The notes under the pieces are model-generated. The model had not been told where the DNA came from. It made no database searches and saw only the letters and a program-made list of their open reading frames with translations. A stretch of 64,000 bases of DNA from Erythrophleum ivorense. Lineage: Eukaryota; Streptophyta; Magnoliopsida; Fabales; Fabaceae. A program made the position numbers and the translations under genes. The DNA is taken from NCBI GenBank assembly GCA_026724425.1, contig JAIUCV010000084.1, positions 3,218,001-3,282,000 on the forward strand. Reading direction: 5' to 3'. Position 1 is the first letter of the stretch, and the number at the start of each line of letters is the position of its first letter. Positions 12,601-23,790 of the stretch are shown piece after piece.

Positions 12601-13446
12601 AACTATCTCACGCACCATAACGAGGTTACGTTTTCTTCTTTGATTCTAACGATTTATGTTACATAAAATATCGGCAATGGATAATTCGAATAGTAAAAAA
12701 CTAAAAAGTACTCGGAATATTAATTACCGTGGTTAATTCGGATGGTGAAAACTAGAAAGTTTTTTTGTTTGTTTCTTGGCCCATACGTTCAAAAGTTGAC
12801 AAGAAATGACAATGCAGGTTATTTTGTTGGGGCATACTGATTCATACACGAGAGACAAAATGATGCAAGTGACCATTGCATACAACCATTTTGGAGAGGG
12901 TCTTATACAGAGAATGCCAAGGTTCTTCATCTTTGGAGTATTATTTATTTATTTTCCTTAGAGAAATACTTATTAGTATCGAATGTTTTGTTGTTATTTC
13001 AGGTGCAGGCATGGTTACTTCCACGTAGTAAACAACGACTACACTCACTGGGAAATGTATGCGATCGGTGGAAGTGCTAATCCTACCATCAACAGTCAAG
13101 GAAACCGGTTCCTCGCCCCGGGAAACCGTTTTGCTAAGGAGGTATCATTCGATAATTCCCGTTACATCGGTTTAATTTCTAGTTAACCTTAAAACTGCTC
13201 AGAGATGATTGATTTTTTTGGCAGGTGACGAAGAGGGTAGGTGCAGGGGAAGGAGAATGGAACCACTGGAACTGGAGATCACAAGGAGACTTAATGCTTA
13301 ATGGTGCTTACTTTACTTCATCAGGAGCTGAAGCTTCTGCAAGTTACGCTAGAGCTTCTAGTTTAGCTGCTAAATCATCTTCCCTTGTAGGTATGCTTAC
13401 ATATAGCTCTGGTGCCCTGAAATGCAGGATCGGTACGCGTTGTTAA
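9690..13446 (+). CDS. Pectate lyase (PL1 family), seven exons
   Basis: A secreted enzyme that cleaves de-esterified pectin in the cell wall by calcium-dependent beta-elimination. Exons are 9690-9766, 9868-9927, 10030-10086, 11982-12624, 12818-12921, 13003-13141 and 13225-13446. All phases agree and give 433 residues. The N-terminus [20 protein letters not shown] is a signal peptide. Family motifs present are WIDH (about 244-247), [12 protein letters not shown], the VILLGHTD block and the [16 protein letters not shown] block with the catalytic-region arginine. The conserved amino-terminal NSTERR and CWRC segments are present. Intron 3 is about 1.9 kb, far longer than the other introns, and repeat-filled. 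Gene order suggests the orthologue of At4g13210, recalled from memory. Confidence 0.93.
11283..11575 (+). repeat. Tandem duplication and (TA)n inside pectate lyase intron 3
   Basis: Two copies, about 174 bp apart, share GACTCT.TGTCAGT, CAAGATCTATCCAAACCAAA and TATGGGTCTT.AATCTCATA. The second copy has expanded a (TA)n run at 11530-11555. The two copies account for much of the distal third of this long intron. Confidence 0.7.
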
Positions 13447-13786
13447 TTACTTGTATAACCTCGAAGCCGAAACCAAAACCGAACACACATATACGAAATG
13501 GGAAAGAATATTCGTCCCCATGTTTTGACTATAAGTTGTAGTATAGTAAGTACATTGTTATATTCTTCTATAAACAGATTGCTCAATATCGATCGACAAA
13601 TTACTGCTTTTAAATGTTTTGAATTCAATTTTGGGGGTATATGAATAAATCAAATGAGATAGAATGGTTTTGTTATGAAACAGATTAGTCTCTACCAAGT
13701 GATGATTGCAAACATATAAAACCTAACAGAGCTCTTTATAACAAAAACTGTGTCCTCAAAATGGAGTTTCGGCTTCATTTCTTGTT
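13447..13786. other. Convergent 3' flanks
   Basis: This holds the 3' end of the pectate lyase (plus) and of the TMKL1-derived ORF (minus). Nothing else was seen. Confidence 0.5.
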
Positions 13787-14224
13787 TCATTCGGGCTGTA
13801 CAATGGCGATATTTTCCTCGGTCGATCTGTTCTCTTCCAACTGTCTCACAAAGTCTTCCATGGTGGGTATAACCGAAGATGCAGTAGCACAACATCCCAT
13901 TGCTAGCTTCAATGCATGAACCAAACCGTCTTCCATAGTACTCCTTATCCCTTTATGAACCTCCAAATCGAATACCTCCATTGTGTATTGTGAAGAGAGG
14001 TTACTGCAATGGAGCGGAGACACATTTGAGAATACCCATTTTACCCCTCTCCGTTGACAAACGGGAACAGAGTTCCACGAAGACAAGAGTAAGTTCTCGC
14101 TGTTGCCTTGTAGTGAAGGCTTGACTTTTTCAAGTAGAAGCTTCACATCAGAGGAAGGTGATGACGCGGCACCAAGCTTCACAAGGAAGAAAAAGAAGAT
14201 GTGAAGAAATTTCAAGGTAGCCAT
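13787..14224 (-). CDS. TMKL1-derived ORF: kinase with its middle deleted
   Basis: An uninterrupted 145-residue frame beginning MATLKFLHIF at 14224 (no ATG lies further upstream in frame). Residues 1-20 are a signal peptide. Residues 24-79 match, from memory, the start of the receptor-like kinase TMKL1 (SSDVKLLL, LLSSWNS, VPVCQ, GVKWVFSN). From residue 81 the sequence jumps in frame to the extreme C-terminus of the same kinase (TMEVFDLE, KGIRS, GLVHALKLAMGCCA, RQLEEN). About 500 residues, covering the LRRs, membrane segment and most of the kinase domain, are missing, so kinase activity is impossible. Either a secreted peptide gene or a relic. In A. thaliana, TMKL1 (At3g24660) adjoins a pectate lyase (At3g24670), the paralogue of the gene next door here. 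Confidence 0.75.
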   Translation of the reverse strand: MATLKFLHIFFFFLVKLGAASSPSSDVKLLLEKVKPSLQGNSENLLLSSWNSVPVCQRRGVKWVFSNVSPLHCSNLSSQYTMEVFDLEVHKGIRSTMEDGLVHALKLAMGCCATASSVIPTMEDFVRQLEENRSTEENIAIVQPE

Positions 14225-15004
14225 GTACGCTACCAAGAGAGAGAGAGAGACAGAGAGACAATGACCTTGGGGTTTTTGCTATAGAGACCAAAGCTCATTC
14301 TCTGTAAGCTAAGACTCAAAAAGGAAACAGCAGCGGTAAATTAAAGTTTTGGCTTGTTCTGGCCAAGGTTATGTCTTAATTAAATGATGGTTCATGGGCT
14401 GTTCCAAACTCCTTCATTCTAGACCATTAATGAGTTGTTGTTGTCATGTAATGAAGTGAATCAACGGTGGATGATGAGGAAGGTGCAGAATCTTAGAGAG
14501 CTCTGGTTTCTAGAAGACAAATTGTTGAAAGAAGCGAACCACCATTGGAGGTGGGGACAAAAAAAGAGCAAAAGGCTCAAAGCCAAAGTTTGGAAAAGAG
14601 GAAGGTGAATCTTTAAGTGTGAGAGTTACGATGTTTCTGAGAATAAGAAAGGCAAAACATGAACATATAAGGAAATGAATGGTTAAGAAATGACCAATTG
14701 TGTTAAAGTCTTTATTCACATCTCAAACTTTTATACCCCATCAAATCCTGAGGACTTGCAGGTTGCTGCAAGTTTTTTAACGAGTGCTAATTGCTAACAC
14801 TGCAACATTTTCCCTCATATAACCCGGTTCTTCGTTAACCGGAAAGAGATGGGAACTGCTTTGGTATAGAAGGTAATAATTTCTTAACCAATAGACCTGC
14901 TTACTCCTTTCCGAGTTGATCTTAAATCAAATCACATACAATATTGCCTAAGTATTGTATCTTTATACATTGGAGATCTCTCTTATATGAGACAAATCTT
15001 AAGC
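14225..15004. other. Intergenic
   Basis: Begins with a GA-rich run (14235-14262), the leader of the TMKL1-derived ORF. No supported gene: short minus-strand ORFs near 14510-14719 lack homology that I recognise. Confidence 0.45.
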
Positions 15005-16255
15005 TTACTTGTACTTGTCCATGATTTTCTTTGCTTCTTCAAGTGGATCATCCATTGGCTTGGAACCAGAACTATTATCTTGTCCTCTCTTTTTAGGAGC
15101 TTCATCTTTATTTAAGGCTATGAATAAGAAATAAGCAAATCCCATTGTACCCTGCAACACACACACACAAAGAGCACCATTTACAGGCTCTAGTCACACT
15201 AAGCAAACTATCTTTTAAACAGGCAAAAAAAAAAAAAAAAGCCTAGACAAAGGAAAGAGGTCACATACCAATACAAAGAAAGCTGTTGACAGAAACGACT
15301 TGAGAACAAACAGCGAAACCGCCAATGCTGCAGTTGTCACTGAGATTCTAGCTATTGGCCGAGGCACAGAAACCTTAACGCAAAAGGATAGAAAAGATAA
15401 AGATAACCAAAGTGTGAGTAAAACCATATACGAGCTTGATAAGTAAAGTCAAGAGACCGAGAGAGCTCACAGGTACAAGGTTGGTTCCCGCTTCGATTCC
15501 ATCTTTCCCAATATTCCAAGCGGTTCTAAGAACTGTTCAAGAAAATCACGCAAAAATCTGGAACATTAGCAGACAATCTTATGCTATAAGCATTTCAACT
15601 GCACAACAATCAACTTTGTTCCAAGAATTTCTTGAAGAAATTGTTAAGAGGGTTTCTTCTAATAAGCTCGCTGCACACAGCACTGAACAAACCATTTTCA
15701 TCAATCGATAAACACTTAATCCGAAACATTAGCAGACAGTCTTAAGCTATAAGCCTATAACCATTTCAAACTGCACATATAATCAACTTTGTTCCAACAT
15801 ATTTCTCCATCAAGAAAGTGATCAATTAGAGAGTGTTGTCTCATAATGATTCGAGATAAGCTCGTTCCACACAAGAATGAACAAGCTCTTTTCATCAATC
15901 AATAAACCCTCAAATCTAATTTTTACTAATCAAACGAAGATAGCTTCTTTCTTTGCGAGCTCAATCAGTGACCCGTTTGCTTCAATTTCACAAACTTAAG
16001 AATCGGAAACCCCCAAATTCCACTGCGAGATTAAGGGAAAAAGGACGAACCTTTCAGGAAGCTGGACTGAGCAGACAAAACGAGGGTTTTGGTTCGCGCT
16101 CGTTGGGATTTAAGAGGTGAAATTCGAATTCTCGGATTCGGCAAAGATGCGTGTTTTAATCTCAAAACAGAGCACGGAGCATTAAGGGTTTGCAAGAATC
16201 TAGGATTGAGAGGCGAATGATTCAAAGAAGGAAACGGAGAGAGAGAAGACGCCAT
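15005..16255 (-). CDS. Plastid-targeted small membrane protein, unknown function
   Basis: Four exons on the minus strand: 16051-16255, 15471-15532, 15269-15373 and 15005-15151. They join in phase to 172 residues. The N-terminus (MASSLSPFPSLNHSPLNPRF, then R/S/P-rich to about 65) looks like a chloroplast transit peptide. Then come LRTAWNIGKDGIEAGTNLVP, a hydrophobic helix (TTAALAVSLFVLKSFLSTAF), a second hydrophobic stretch beginning GTMGFAYFLFIAL, and a charged tail ending EEAKKIMDKYK. Position between pectate lyase and LEA fits At4g13220 (recalled), annotated only as a transmembrane protein. Confidence 0.85.
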
Positions 16256-17217
16256 GACATGTGAATATGCTAAAGCGGCGAAGCTCGAGACTCTCAGCTT
16301 CTCTCCAAGAAGGTGACAAAATTGGCGTGTCTTAGATAAGAAAATGAAATTGAAGCAGCGAAACGAATTTTCGGTTTATCATAATCGGTTTGGTTATGTC
16401 AAAACATACGGTTTAGCAAAACCGATTTTAAGGTTTTTCACATAGATTAAGAAGCTATTTAATTCTTATATTTTTTGAAATAAAATATATTTTATCATCA
16501 ATTCCAAAACATTTAAACCAATAACAAAATAATATGAAAAATATAAATAATCAAAAGTAACAAAAACACATTTAATTTTGCCTAAAAACTCTAAAACTCC
16601 TTATATTATGAAACAAAAAAAAAACTTCAAAACCCCTTATATTATGAAACAGAGGGAGTATTTGATTAGAAGATTTTATGTGTGAACACAGATTTTAGAA
16701 AAATTGGTACCCATCAAATTCCTTTGCATTCTTTTAAAATTCTAGGAAAAAGAAATTACTAGAATTCAAACAAATACATCAAAATCCTCATCGATTCATT
16801 TAAATTCCCTCAAAGTCCGTTACTTTTCTCTTCAATTGAATTCTTTTGAATTCTATTAAATTCTTGAATCCAATACCACCCCCTTAGTCAAATGTGGCCG
16901 TAAGCCCGTAAATAAAGGGATTTAACCGGTTTTTATTAGGCTAGAATAGCAGAGAGAGACACATCATGCAATTAGGGGAGTTGTGTAGTTTGAGAAATTT
17001 CTCTTCTTTTTATTTTACGAATATATCAAAATCCATCTTATAAGAATAACAAACATGAGTTTCCACTTGATCTACAACCAGATTTATTCTTACCTAATAA
17101 ATTAAGTAATACATATTCTTAATACAAATCAGAAGTGTAAACAGACTGAAACAAACTCCATTGCGTAAGTAACATTTTATTTGATATAGTTAAAATTTTG
17201 AATGGATAGTCTGTTTA
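16256..17217. other. Intergenic
   Basis: 16256-16340 is the leader and promoter of the preceding minus-strand gene. 16560-16660 contains a short duplicated CTCCTTATATTATGAAACA word (about 16597-16616 and 16634-16654). The rest is AT-rich with no gene seen. Confidence 0.4.
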
Positions 17218-18019
17218 TTATTTGAGGTTCTTGGTGTTCATGCTTTGCTCGACGGTCTTGGCTTTGGCTTTAATGGACTCCTTGGTTTCCTCGGTTTTTC
17301 CGGAGACGGTGTCTTTGATTTTCTCCGTCGTGTCCTTCACCTTATCCCAGGTCTCCTCTGCAGTGTTCTTTACCTTATCCTTCAAGTTACCGGCCGCGTC
17401 GGAGATCGTCTGTGCTCCTTCATCCGCCTTCTTGGCCACCTACATCATCCAATTACACGTGATTATAGGACTCGCTTGTAAAGGATAAAAATGAAATGAA
17501 ATTGTTTTGGATTTTTAATTTGTGTTTACTTATGCTTTCACTCTTTTTGTATCTTTTTTTTTAATAAGAACTCACAAATTTTATAATTTTAGACAATCTA
17601 TTTGGTAGTTATAAAGGCAAAGTCAAACACAAACGGAAAGTCAATACTTTTAAAAATATTCAAAATTGGATATGTACGGAAACACAAACGCAACAATTTA
17701 CGTTTAAAACGATTGAGTCCCAAGTTTATAAACAACCTGAAGTGTAGTTGTCAGGAAAATATGATACCTTTTGTTGAGCCTCGGTGGCTTTGTCACAGAC
17801 GGAAGCTTCTTTCCTCGTACTCCCCTTTGAGTATTTATTCAAAACATCAAGAATAATTAAGATTAGTTACACATATTTAATATATCTATCACCGATACAT
17901 AAGAAGAAAAAAAAATGATAGATTACATGGACGAGTCTTGTCGGGACGGAAGCAAGAACTCTCGGAGTGATGAGTGCCTTGTTGCGGAGGGAAACTGCGA
18001 TGGTTGATAAGCTTGCCAT
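17218..18019 (-). CDS. LEA-type protein, probably mitochondrial
   Basis: Three exons: 17927-18019, 17768-17824 and 17218-17439. They are all in phase and give 123 residues. Residues 1-31 (MASLSTIAVSLRNKALITPR onward) are basic, hydroxylated and lack acid residues, as in mitochondrial presequences. The rest is a Lys/Glu/Asp/Thr-rich amphipathic repeat protein (DKVKNTAEETWDKVKDTTEK) typical of late embryogenesis abundant proteins that fold on drying and protect membranes. A CACGTG element lies 132 bp upstream. The position matches At4g13230 (recalled). Confidence 0.87.
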
Positions 18020-18150
18020 TTCTTAGGGCTCTTGATATTTTTGTTGATTAATTATGGTATGAGTTTGTTAATTAGTTGAGGTTAAGGGATTTAAGTATAT
18101 AATAGGAAATTGAAAAATTTATAGGTGTTTGAAGTCCTATGTGAAGAAGA

Positions 18151-18157
18151 CACGTGG
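18151..18157 (-). promoter_or_regulatory. G-box/ABRE upstream of the LEA gene
   Basis: CACGTGG on the plus strand reads CCACGTGTC when extended on the minus strand, 132 bp before the LEA start codon. This is the core bound by ABA-regulated bZIP factors. The role is inferred from position and family. Confidence 0.5.
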
Positions 18158-18643
18158 ATTTTTTTGGATGGGACATGGAGAGTTAGACTCGGAACAACGG
18201 GTGGTTCCAGTTTTGATTTGTTATTTTTAGCTTAATTTGTCTTCGTGACACAATAATTGGCGCCTCTTTTGCCTTGTTTGATGCTTGTTTAATTGATTGA
18301 GGAAAGATAATAATAATGGTTTACAAAATAGATATCGGCATTAATTAGCGTATGTGACATACTATTGACTATTGATGTAACCCTCTCTCGTATCTCTACA
18401 ACAAATTCAAAGTTTTGTAATATGAGATCAAACCTTAAAGGATACATTAACTTTATAGCACGATTTTATTTTCTTAACCAAAATTACATTAAACAACCAA
18501 AACGATACAAGACTGAAGTTACAAGCTCAAGAATCAAATCCATAATTAACATATATAGATTGGACCAACAAGGCTTAACTTCTCAACAACACTTTATTAT
18601 TTATCCCACCAACAACAACCAAAAAGGAAACTTTTAAGGAAAT

Positions 18644-19025
18644 TTACGTATATTTACAAACACAAGAAAGAGAAGAAGCTTGAGGGGATAATTTCTGGCA
18701 ATGCCCACCAAGACGAAACCCGTTGGAGACGCAATATTTGTTGCAACCTGGTAATTTCGCACATTCTCCTGCTACGTATAGCCATTCCGTCCGACCACTC
18801 TTCCCATCCCGTGCTCCCGCGGCAGCGGCTTTCGTGGCCATAGTCCGGCCCGCATTAGTAGCGTTCCCTTCTGCATCATAAACATTTTAAACTTCTCCAA
18901 AAACAAAGATAAGATCTTAACAGAAAAGCAAGTAACATTTTTCCATGGATTATACAATAATGTTTACCTGAAATTAGAAGAGCAATGTAAACGAAGAGAA
19001 AGAAGTACATGAGCTTCATGGCCAT
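18644..19025 (-). CDS. EDA21: EDA21-like cysteine-rich secreted peptide
   Basis: Two exons, 18968-19025 and 18644-18870, give 94 residues. The first exon encodes a signal peptide (MAMKLMYFFLFVYIALLISE). The mature part has six cysteines in the pattern CxxxxxCxxxC, then C, then CxC near the end, with GRTEWLYVAGECAKLPGCNK, typical of the EDA21 group of defensin-like plant peptides. EDA21 in A. thaliana (At4g13235) was named from an embryo-sac development arrest mutant. The assignment rests on order and recalled similarity. Confidence 0.8.
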
Positions 19026-19108
19026 TCTTGTCTTAGTAAAATGCTCTCTTCACTCTTTTAGTTTGCCTTTGTATGTGCTCTTAATGTTCTTTCAGTTATA
19101 CCAAAGAG

Positions 19109-19121
19109 CAATATTTATATG
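19109..19121 (-). promoter_or_regulatory. Probable TATA box of the EDA21-like gene
   Basis: On the minus strand the sequence reads CATATAAATATTG, about 90 bp before the ATG at 19025. This is normal spacing for a plant core promoter with a short leader. Confidence 0.45.
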
Positions 19122-20740
19122 AATATGTGGAAGTCCCTAGATGACTTTATCTAGTTTTGTATACCAAATAATTTCGACCCATAGTAGTGCGGAGCCATAT
19201 GTTATTTTAATAAGTACATGACAATACCTAACAAATATGTAAATTTAATAATTACAAAGATTCAGGAAGATGATCACGGACCCTAAAGTATGGATTAATA
19301 AAGTGATAAAATTATAAAGAAGGGAAAATGGGTTAGTTGAGTGCATAAGTTGGGGAGAGATTTCCGTTCTATATTTGACTATTTTGCTCTACCTTTCACT
19401 TGTCTATAATTGGTTTTGCACAAAGTCAAAAGTGTGCAAGGAGACAAAAACAGAAAAAGAAGTCAAAAGTATGAAAAAAATATGTATCTAAACATATCTT
19501 TATTAATGCAAGTACTAAAGGAAATGTCGGAAATCATTTGAAGGAAAAAAGCTAAACGATTGGGAGAATTTTTAGAATAGTTCTCATTTGGCTTCTCAAA
19601 TATTTAGAATTAGAAAATTTATCCTTCAGCTCACTTCAAATCCTCAAGTCAGGATTGATTGCACAAACTCTATTTTTTGTTTTTTTTTACTTTCTCATTA
19701 ACTAAGAGTTAAGGAAAATTTAATCCTTACAAACTGAGACAGGGTTTAGCTAAACAGTCCGCCACACTGTTCAAGGTCCGAGAAATAAATTTTAACTAAA
19801 TAAATAAGAGAACCTTAACAAAACAAATTTGTGTCTATTTTAAAAATTTTAAACCATGACATATAGAATAAGGATCACTTACGCCATGGTTTAAAGTTTT
19901 TAAAATGTATACAAAATTTTAGGAAAATAGATATCGAAAGCAAATAAGATGATAGAGAGAGCCTCTATGCCATTCACTTATGCCATGGGAAGGGAATTCA
20001 TCAAAACAAAACGAAACAATAAAAGAGAAAGAAACCCTTTAACAAAAAAAAAAACAAAAAAAACAATAAGAGAGAAAGAAAAGAAGAATGTGTGGATGTA
20101 TGAATGTGGATAAAATTATCTATTTTAAAGATAATATATTTAGTATTGTATTCTAGCCATTTCAGTATAAGGTTAGTTTGCAATTATACTTTGTTTTGTG
20201 GTTATTCCACCTAATTCCAATTTAACAAATACCATCCCAAAAACATATCACCCAATCCAATTTCTGCTAAACTAAATTTTGGTGCATAACTAACTATAAA
20301 AACCAATGATACTTTAATTTGATGAAAGGCGTTAAAATAGTTTCCAAGCTTTTATTGTCTCTCCCGGGCTTTATGGAATCTCACAGTAAGCACAAACCAC
20401 TAATTTACTTTTGAGCACAAAGAGGCAAACAAAAAACACTTAAAAAAGCTTCTGCCTATATATTGATCTACTATTTTGGTATAAAATAAAATTCAAAACC
20501 TTAAAGCCGCGACAAACTTTCTTGATTCTTCCTCATTCTCGTGCGTCCCACGTCTCCTTGATCTGACACAAAATCTTTCACGGTTTTAAAATTTGTAGTT
20601 GCATACAATGTTATAATAATCCGTCCAACAACTCACTTTGATTCTCCCTGTCAACTAAATCCTCTCTATTTTCTTCGGAAAATCACATGTAATTAAGTAA
20701 TTTGTAATTGCAAACAAGAAAACATAGAAAAGCCGGAACC
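19122..20740. other. Intergenic, with a small inverted repeat
   Basis: ATTTTAAAAATTTTAAACCATG (19837-19858) faces its imperfect reverse complement at 19885-19906, with a 26-bp loop. 20015-20085 has a duplicated GAGAAAGAAA word around an A-rich run. The last 150 bp are the ROPGEF leader. No gene was seen. Confidence 0.4.
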
Positions 20741-23246
20741 ATGGTTCCATCGTTGGAACGAGGAACAAGCATTTCAAATTCATTCGATTTCGGTAGAATG
20801 TTCGATTCCTCACCGGGAAAAGAACAAGAACAAGAACAATCTCGTTCCGTTGTAATTGAGAACGGAGTTCTTCATCTCGTAGAATCAACCACGCAAGAAA
20901 GTCAAACTCAAGACAGTCTCGGTGAATGTCCGGTGGAAAGTAGTCGCCCAATGGCTTCCCGGCTGATTTCCCGCAGACAAGAGAAACAACAATCCGGTAA
21001 TTCTCTCCCAAAAATTAAAGAAAAATGTTTCACTTTTGTTTTTGTAAAAACAATTTATGATTATCTTGAGGTTGGGGAAGACGGTTGAGTCTTCCCACTG
21101 CGATGATTCAACAAAGATTGGTGACTGTGGACGTCTTAAATAGCAAGATTTGTTTGTGAAGAACCCTAAACGATGTATAGAAAAAAGCTTACAATTTGAT
21201 GATGTTACATAATGTAGACACGGAGATGATGAAGGATAGATTCACAAAACTACTTCTAGGAGAAGATATGTCAGGTGGTGGTAAAGGTGTATCATCTGCT
21301 TTGGCACTATCAAACGCCATCACTAATCTAGCCGGTAAAAATAGTTCTTTAGGTTTTTTTACGTTATCTTCTTCCGCAAGTAACATGAAATGATCAAATT
21401 AGGGTTTTGGTTGATTTGATATGCAGCGTCAATATTTGGGGAACAGACAAAGTTGCAGCCGATGGCACCCGATAGGCGAGCGAGATGGAAGAAAGAGATT
21501 GATTGGTTGCTCTCTGTGACTGATCACATCGTCGAGTTTGTTCCATCTCAACAGATTACTAAGGATGGAGTCTGCACCGAGGTTCCATATTAATTTCAAC
21601 TCTCATATTTATTATATTTCTCTTCTTCATCATCATCAGGAGAGGAGAACATAATGTTTCAGTGACGTTTTGTAGATTATGGTGACAAGACAAAGATGTG
21701 ATCTTCTCATGAACATCCCTGCCCTCCGAAAACTTGACGCCATGCTCATTGTAAGCGTGACTATATGTTCACATAAATGAATTGTCTTATGCAACAACTT
21801 TGATGGAACGGTATTGAAACATATCAGGATACACTGGATAATTTTAGAGGACACAACGAGTTTTGGTATGTATCCAGAGATTCAGAAGAAGGGAAGCAAG
21901 CAAGGAATGATAGGACAAAGGACAAGTGGTGGCTTCCTCCGGTCAAAGTCCCTCCTAATGGCTTATCAGAATCTTCCCGAAGATTGCTTCTTTTTCAGAA
22001 GGATTCAGTCGCACAAGTTCAAAAAGCTGCGATGGCTATCAATGCACAAGTTCTCTCAGAAATGAATATCCCTGATAGCTATGTTGAGTCTCTCCCAAAG
22101 GTTAGTCCATATATATTTTTCATCCTTAACTCGATATACATGTAGAGTACGACTGGTTTATTTATATAGCCGAATAGTAAAATTTGATTGTTTTTTCATC
22201 CTAAAACTGATCATATATGTAAAACTCGTAAACTAAAGAAACTGAGGAATTGTAAAATAGTTGAATAAAAAAAAATGCAACGATTTAGTAGATGAATCAA
22301 AAAAATTTACATTTTACCCCAAAAAAGAGTGAATTTTTTTTTACAAAATTGTTTTATTTGAAAAAAAAAAATGAAAAAAAAAAATTATCGGCACATATAA
22401 ACGTAAATGCATAAACTAGCGTTTGAAAGCAACCGACGTATAGTTTTTTGTGGTCTTTTAAACTTATGGTGATTGAGAAGACTTAGTTTATTTCAGAATG
22501 GAAGGGCAAGCCTTGGAGATTCATTATACAAGAGCATAACAGAAGAGTGGTTTGATCCAGAGCAGTTCTTGTCAACACTTGACTTATCTACAGAGCACAA
22601 AGTATTAGATGTGAAGAACAGGATCGAGGCCTCAATCGTGATATGGAAAAGAAAACTCCATCTAAAGGACAACAAATCTTCTTGGGGATCAGCTGTGAGC
22701 TTGGAGAAGCGAGAGTTGTTCGAAGATAGAGCTCAGACAATCTTGGTTTTTCTCAAACAAAAGTTTCCTGGTCTTCCCCAATCTTCACTCGACATCTCCA
22801 AGATTCAGTATAACAATGTAATGCTCAAATGTTATCATTTCTCTTTCTTGATATTTCTTTTACTATCTACAAAACTAATACTTCATGTGTTCTATCTACA
22901 GGACGTGGGACATGCGATTTTGGAGAGCTATTCAAGGATATTAGAGAGTAGAGGTTATACAGAAATGTCGAGAATCGAGGATGTGCTTTACGCTGATTCT
23001 TTAGCTCAAAAGCAGTGTACAAGTGAAGAAACATCGGATATGGACTCAGAGTCGGCTAGATCTTGCAACTACACAGGAGAGGAATCAGAGAAGCTTGACC
23101 CACAAAACTCGTCAAAGACATTGCTTGATTTTATCGGCTGGAGTGGGCAGGCAGAGAAACCTCAAAAGTCTCCAAAATTGACCCCAAAGAAATTCTCATA
23201 TCTGGAGAATTTGAATGGTTTTAGGAGCCCTAAAGATAGGCACTGA
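20741..23246 (+). CDS. ROPGEF9: Rop guanine nucleotide exchange factor (PRONE), ROPGEF9-like
   Basis: Activates plant ROP GTPases by exchanging GDP for GTP, beneath the plasma membrane. Seven exons: 20741-20996, 21218-21334, 21427-21581, 21676-21750, 21828-22100, 22497-22817 and 22902-23246. They join in phase to 513 residues. A variable N-terminus (1-85) precedes the PRONE domain, which opens [20 protein letters not shown] and runs through [39 protein letters not shown] and [17 protein letters not shown] to about residue 440. The C-terminal tail ends [11 protein letters not shown]. Start chosen at the first in-frame ATG. Neighbour order (LEA, EDA21, then NYC1) points to At4g13240/ROPGEF9 rather than its paralogue ROPGEF8. 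Confidence 0.93.
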
Positions 23247-23790
23247 GGATGAAACAAAATAAGATGTGGGAACTACTAACATGACAAAAGTAAAGCGGAT
23301 GAGTGTGTTTTTTAGGTAAAAGAATGAAACAAAGTAGCAATTTAACTATTCTTCCTTCCGGGTTTGTTTCTCGGACAGAGATGATCAAATGAGAAAACAA
23401 ATGTAATAATCCGCGCATTTACACGAAATATTATCTAAGTGAAGTTACTTGTTTTAATTATCTTTAAAAAGAAAAACAAAGAAAATGTGTACCGTACGAT
23501 GTACGCCATCTTTGAGAGAGAGAAGCTCTCTTCATCTCTTTTTGCTTTTGATTCCGAATCTAGTTGACCACCAAAGACGTTCATCACATGCTCTCAAGTC
23601 CAAAACATAACAACCATCGTAGAGGACCAAAGACGTTCATCACATAATCATGTGTGTATAACTTTATAATAAGGTGTGTAACCAGAGACAATAGTTGAAC
23701 AGGTTTGTACCGTTACATACATATACAGTTTTATACATCCATTTTGAACACATGCCCGTAAAGATAATAGTTAAAACAATGTTTTACGTG
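23247..23790. other. Convergent 3' flanks of ROPGEF9 and NYC1
   Basis: Contains a direct repeat of CCAAAGACGTTCATCACAT (about 23572-23590 and 23628-23646) separated by 37 bp. No gene was seen. Confidence 0.5.

Noticed and set aside
12277..12618. 113-codon antisense frame in the pectate lyase
   Set aside because: Shadow of a strongly coding exon.
20708..20740. Upstream extension of the ROPGEF first exon
   Set aside because: The extension begins with TTG; the ATG at 20741 (MVPSLERG) matches the family start.
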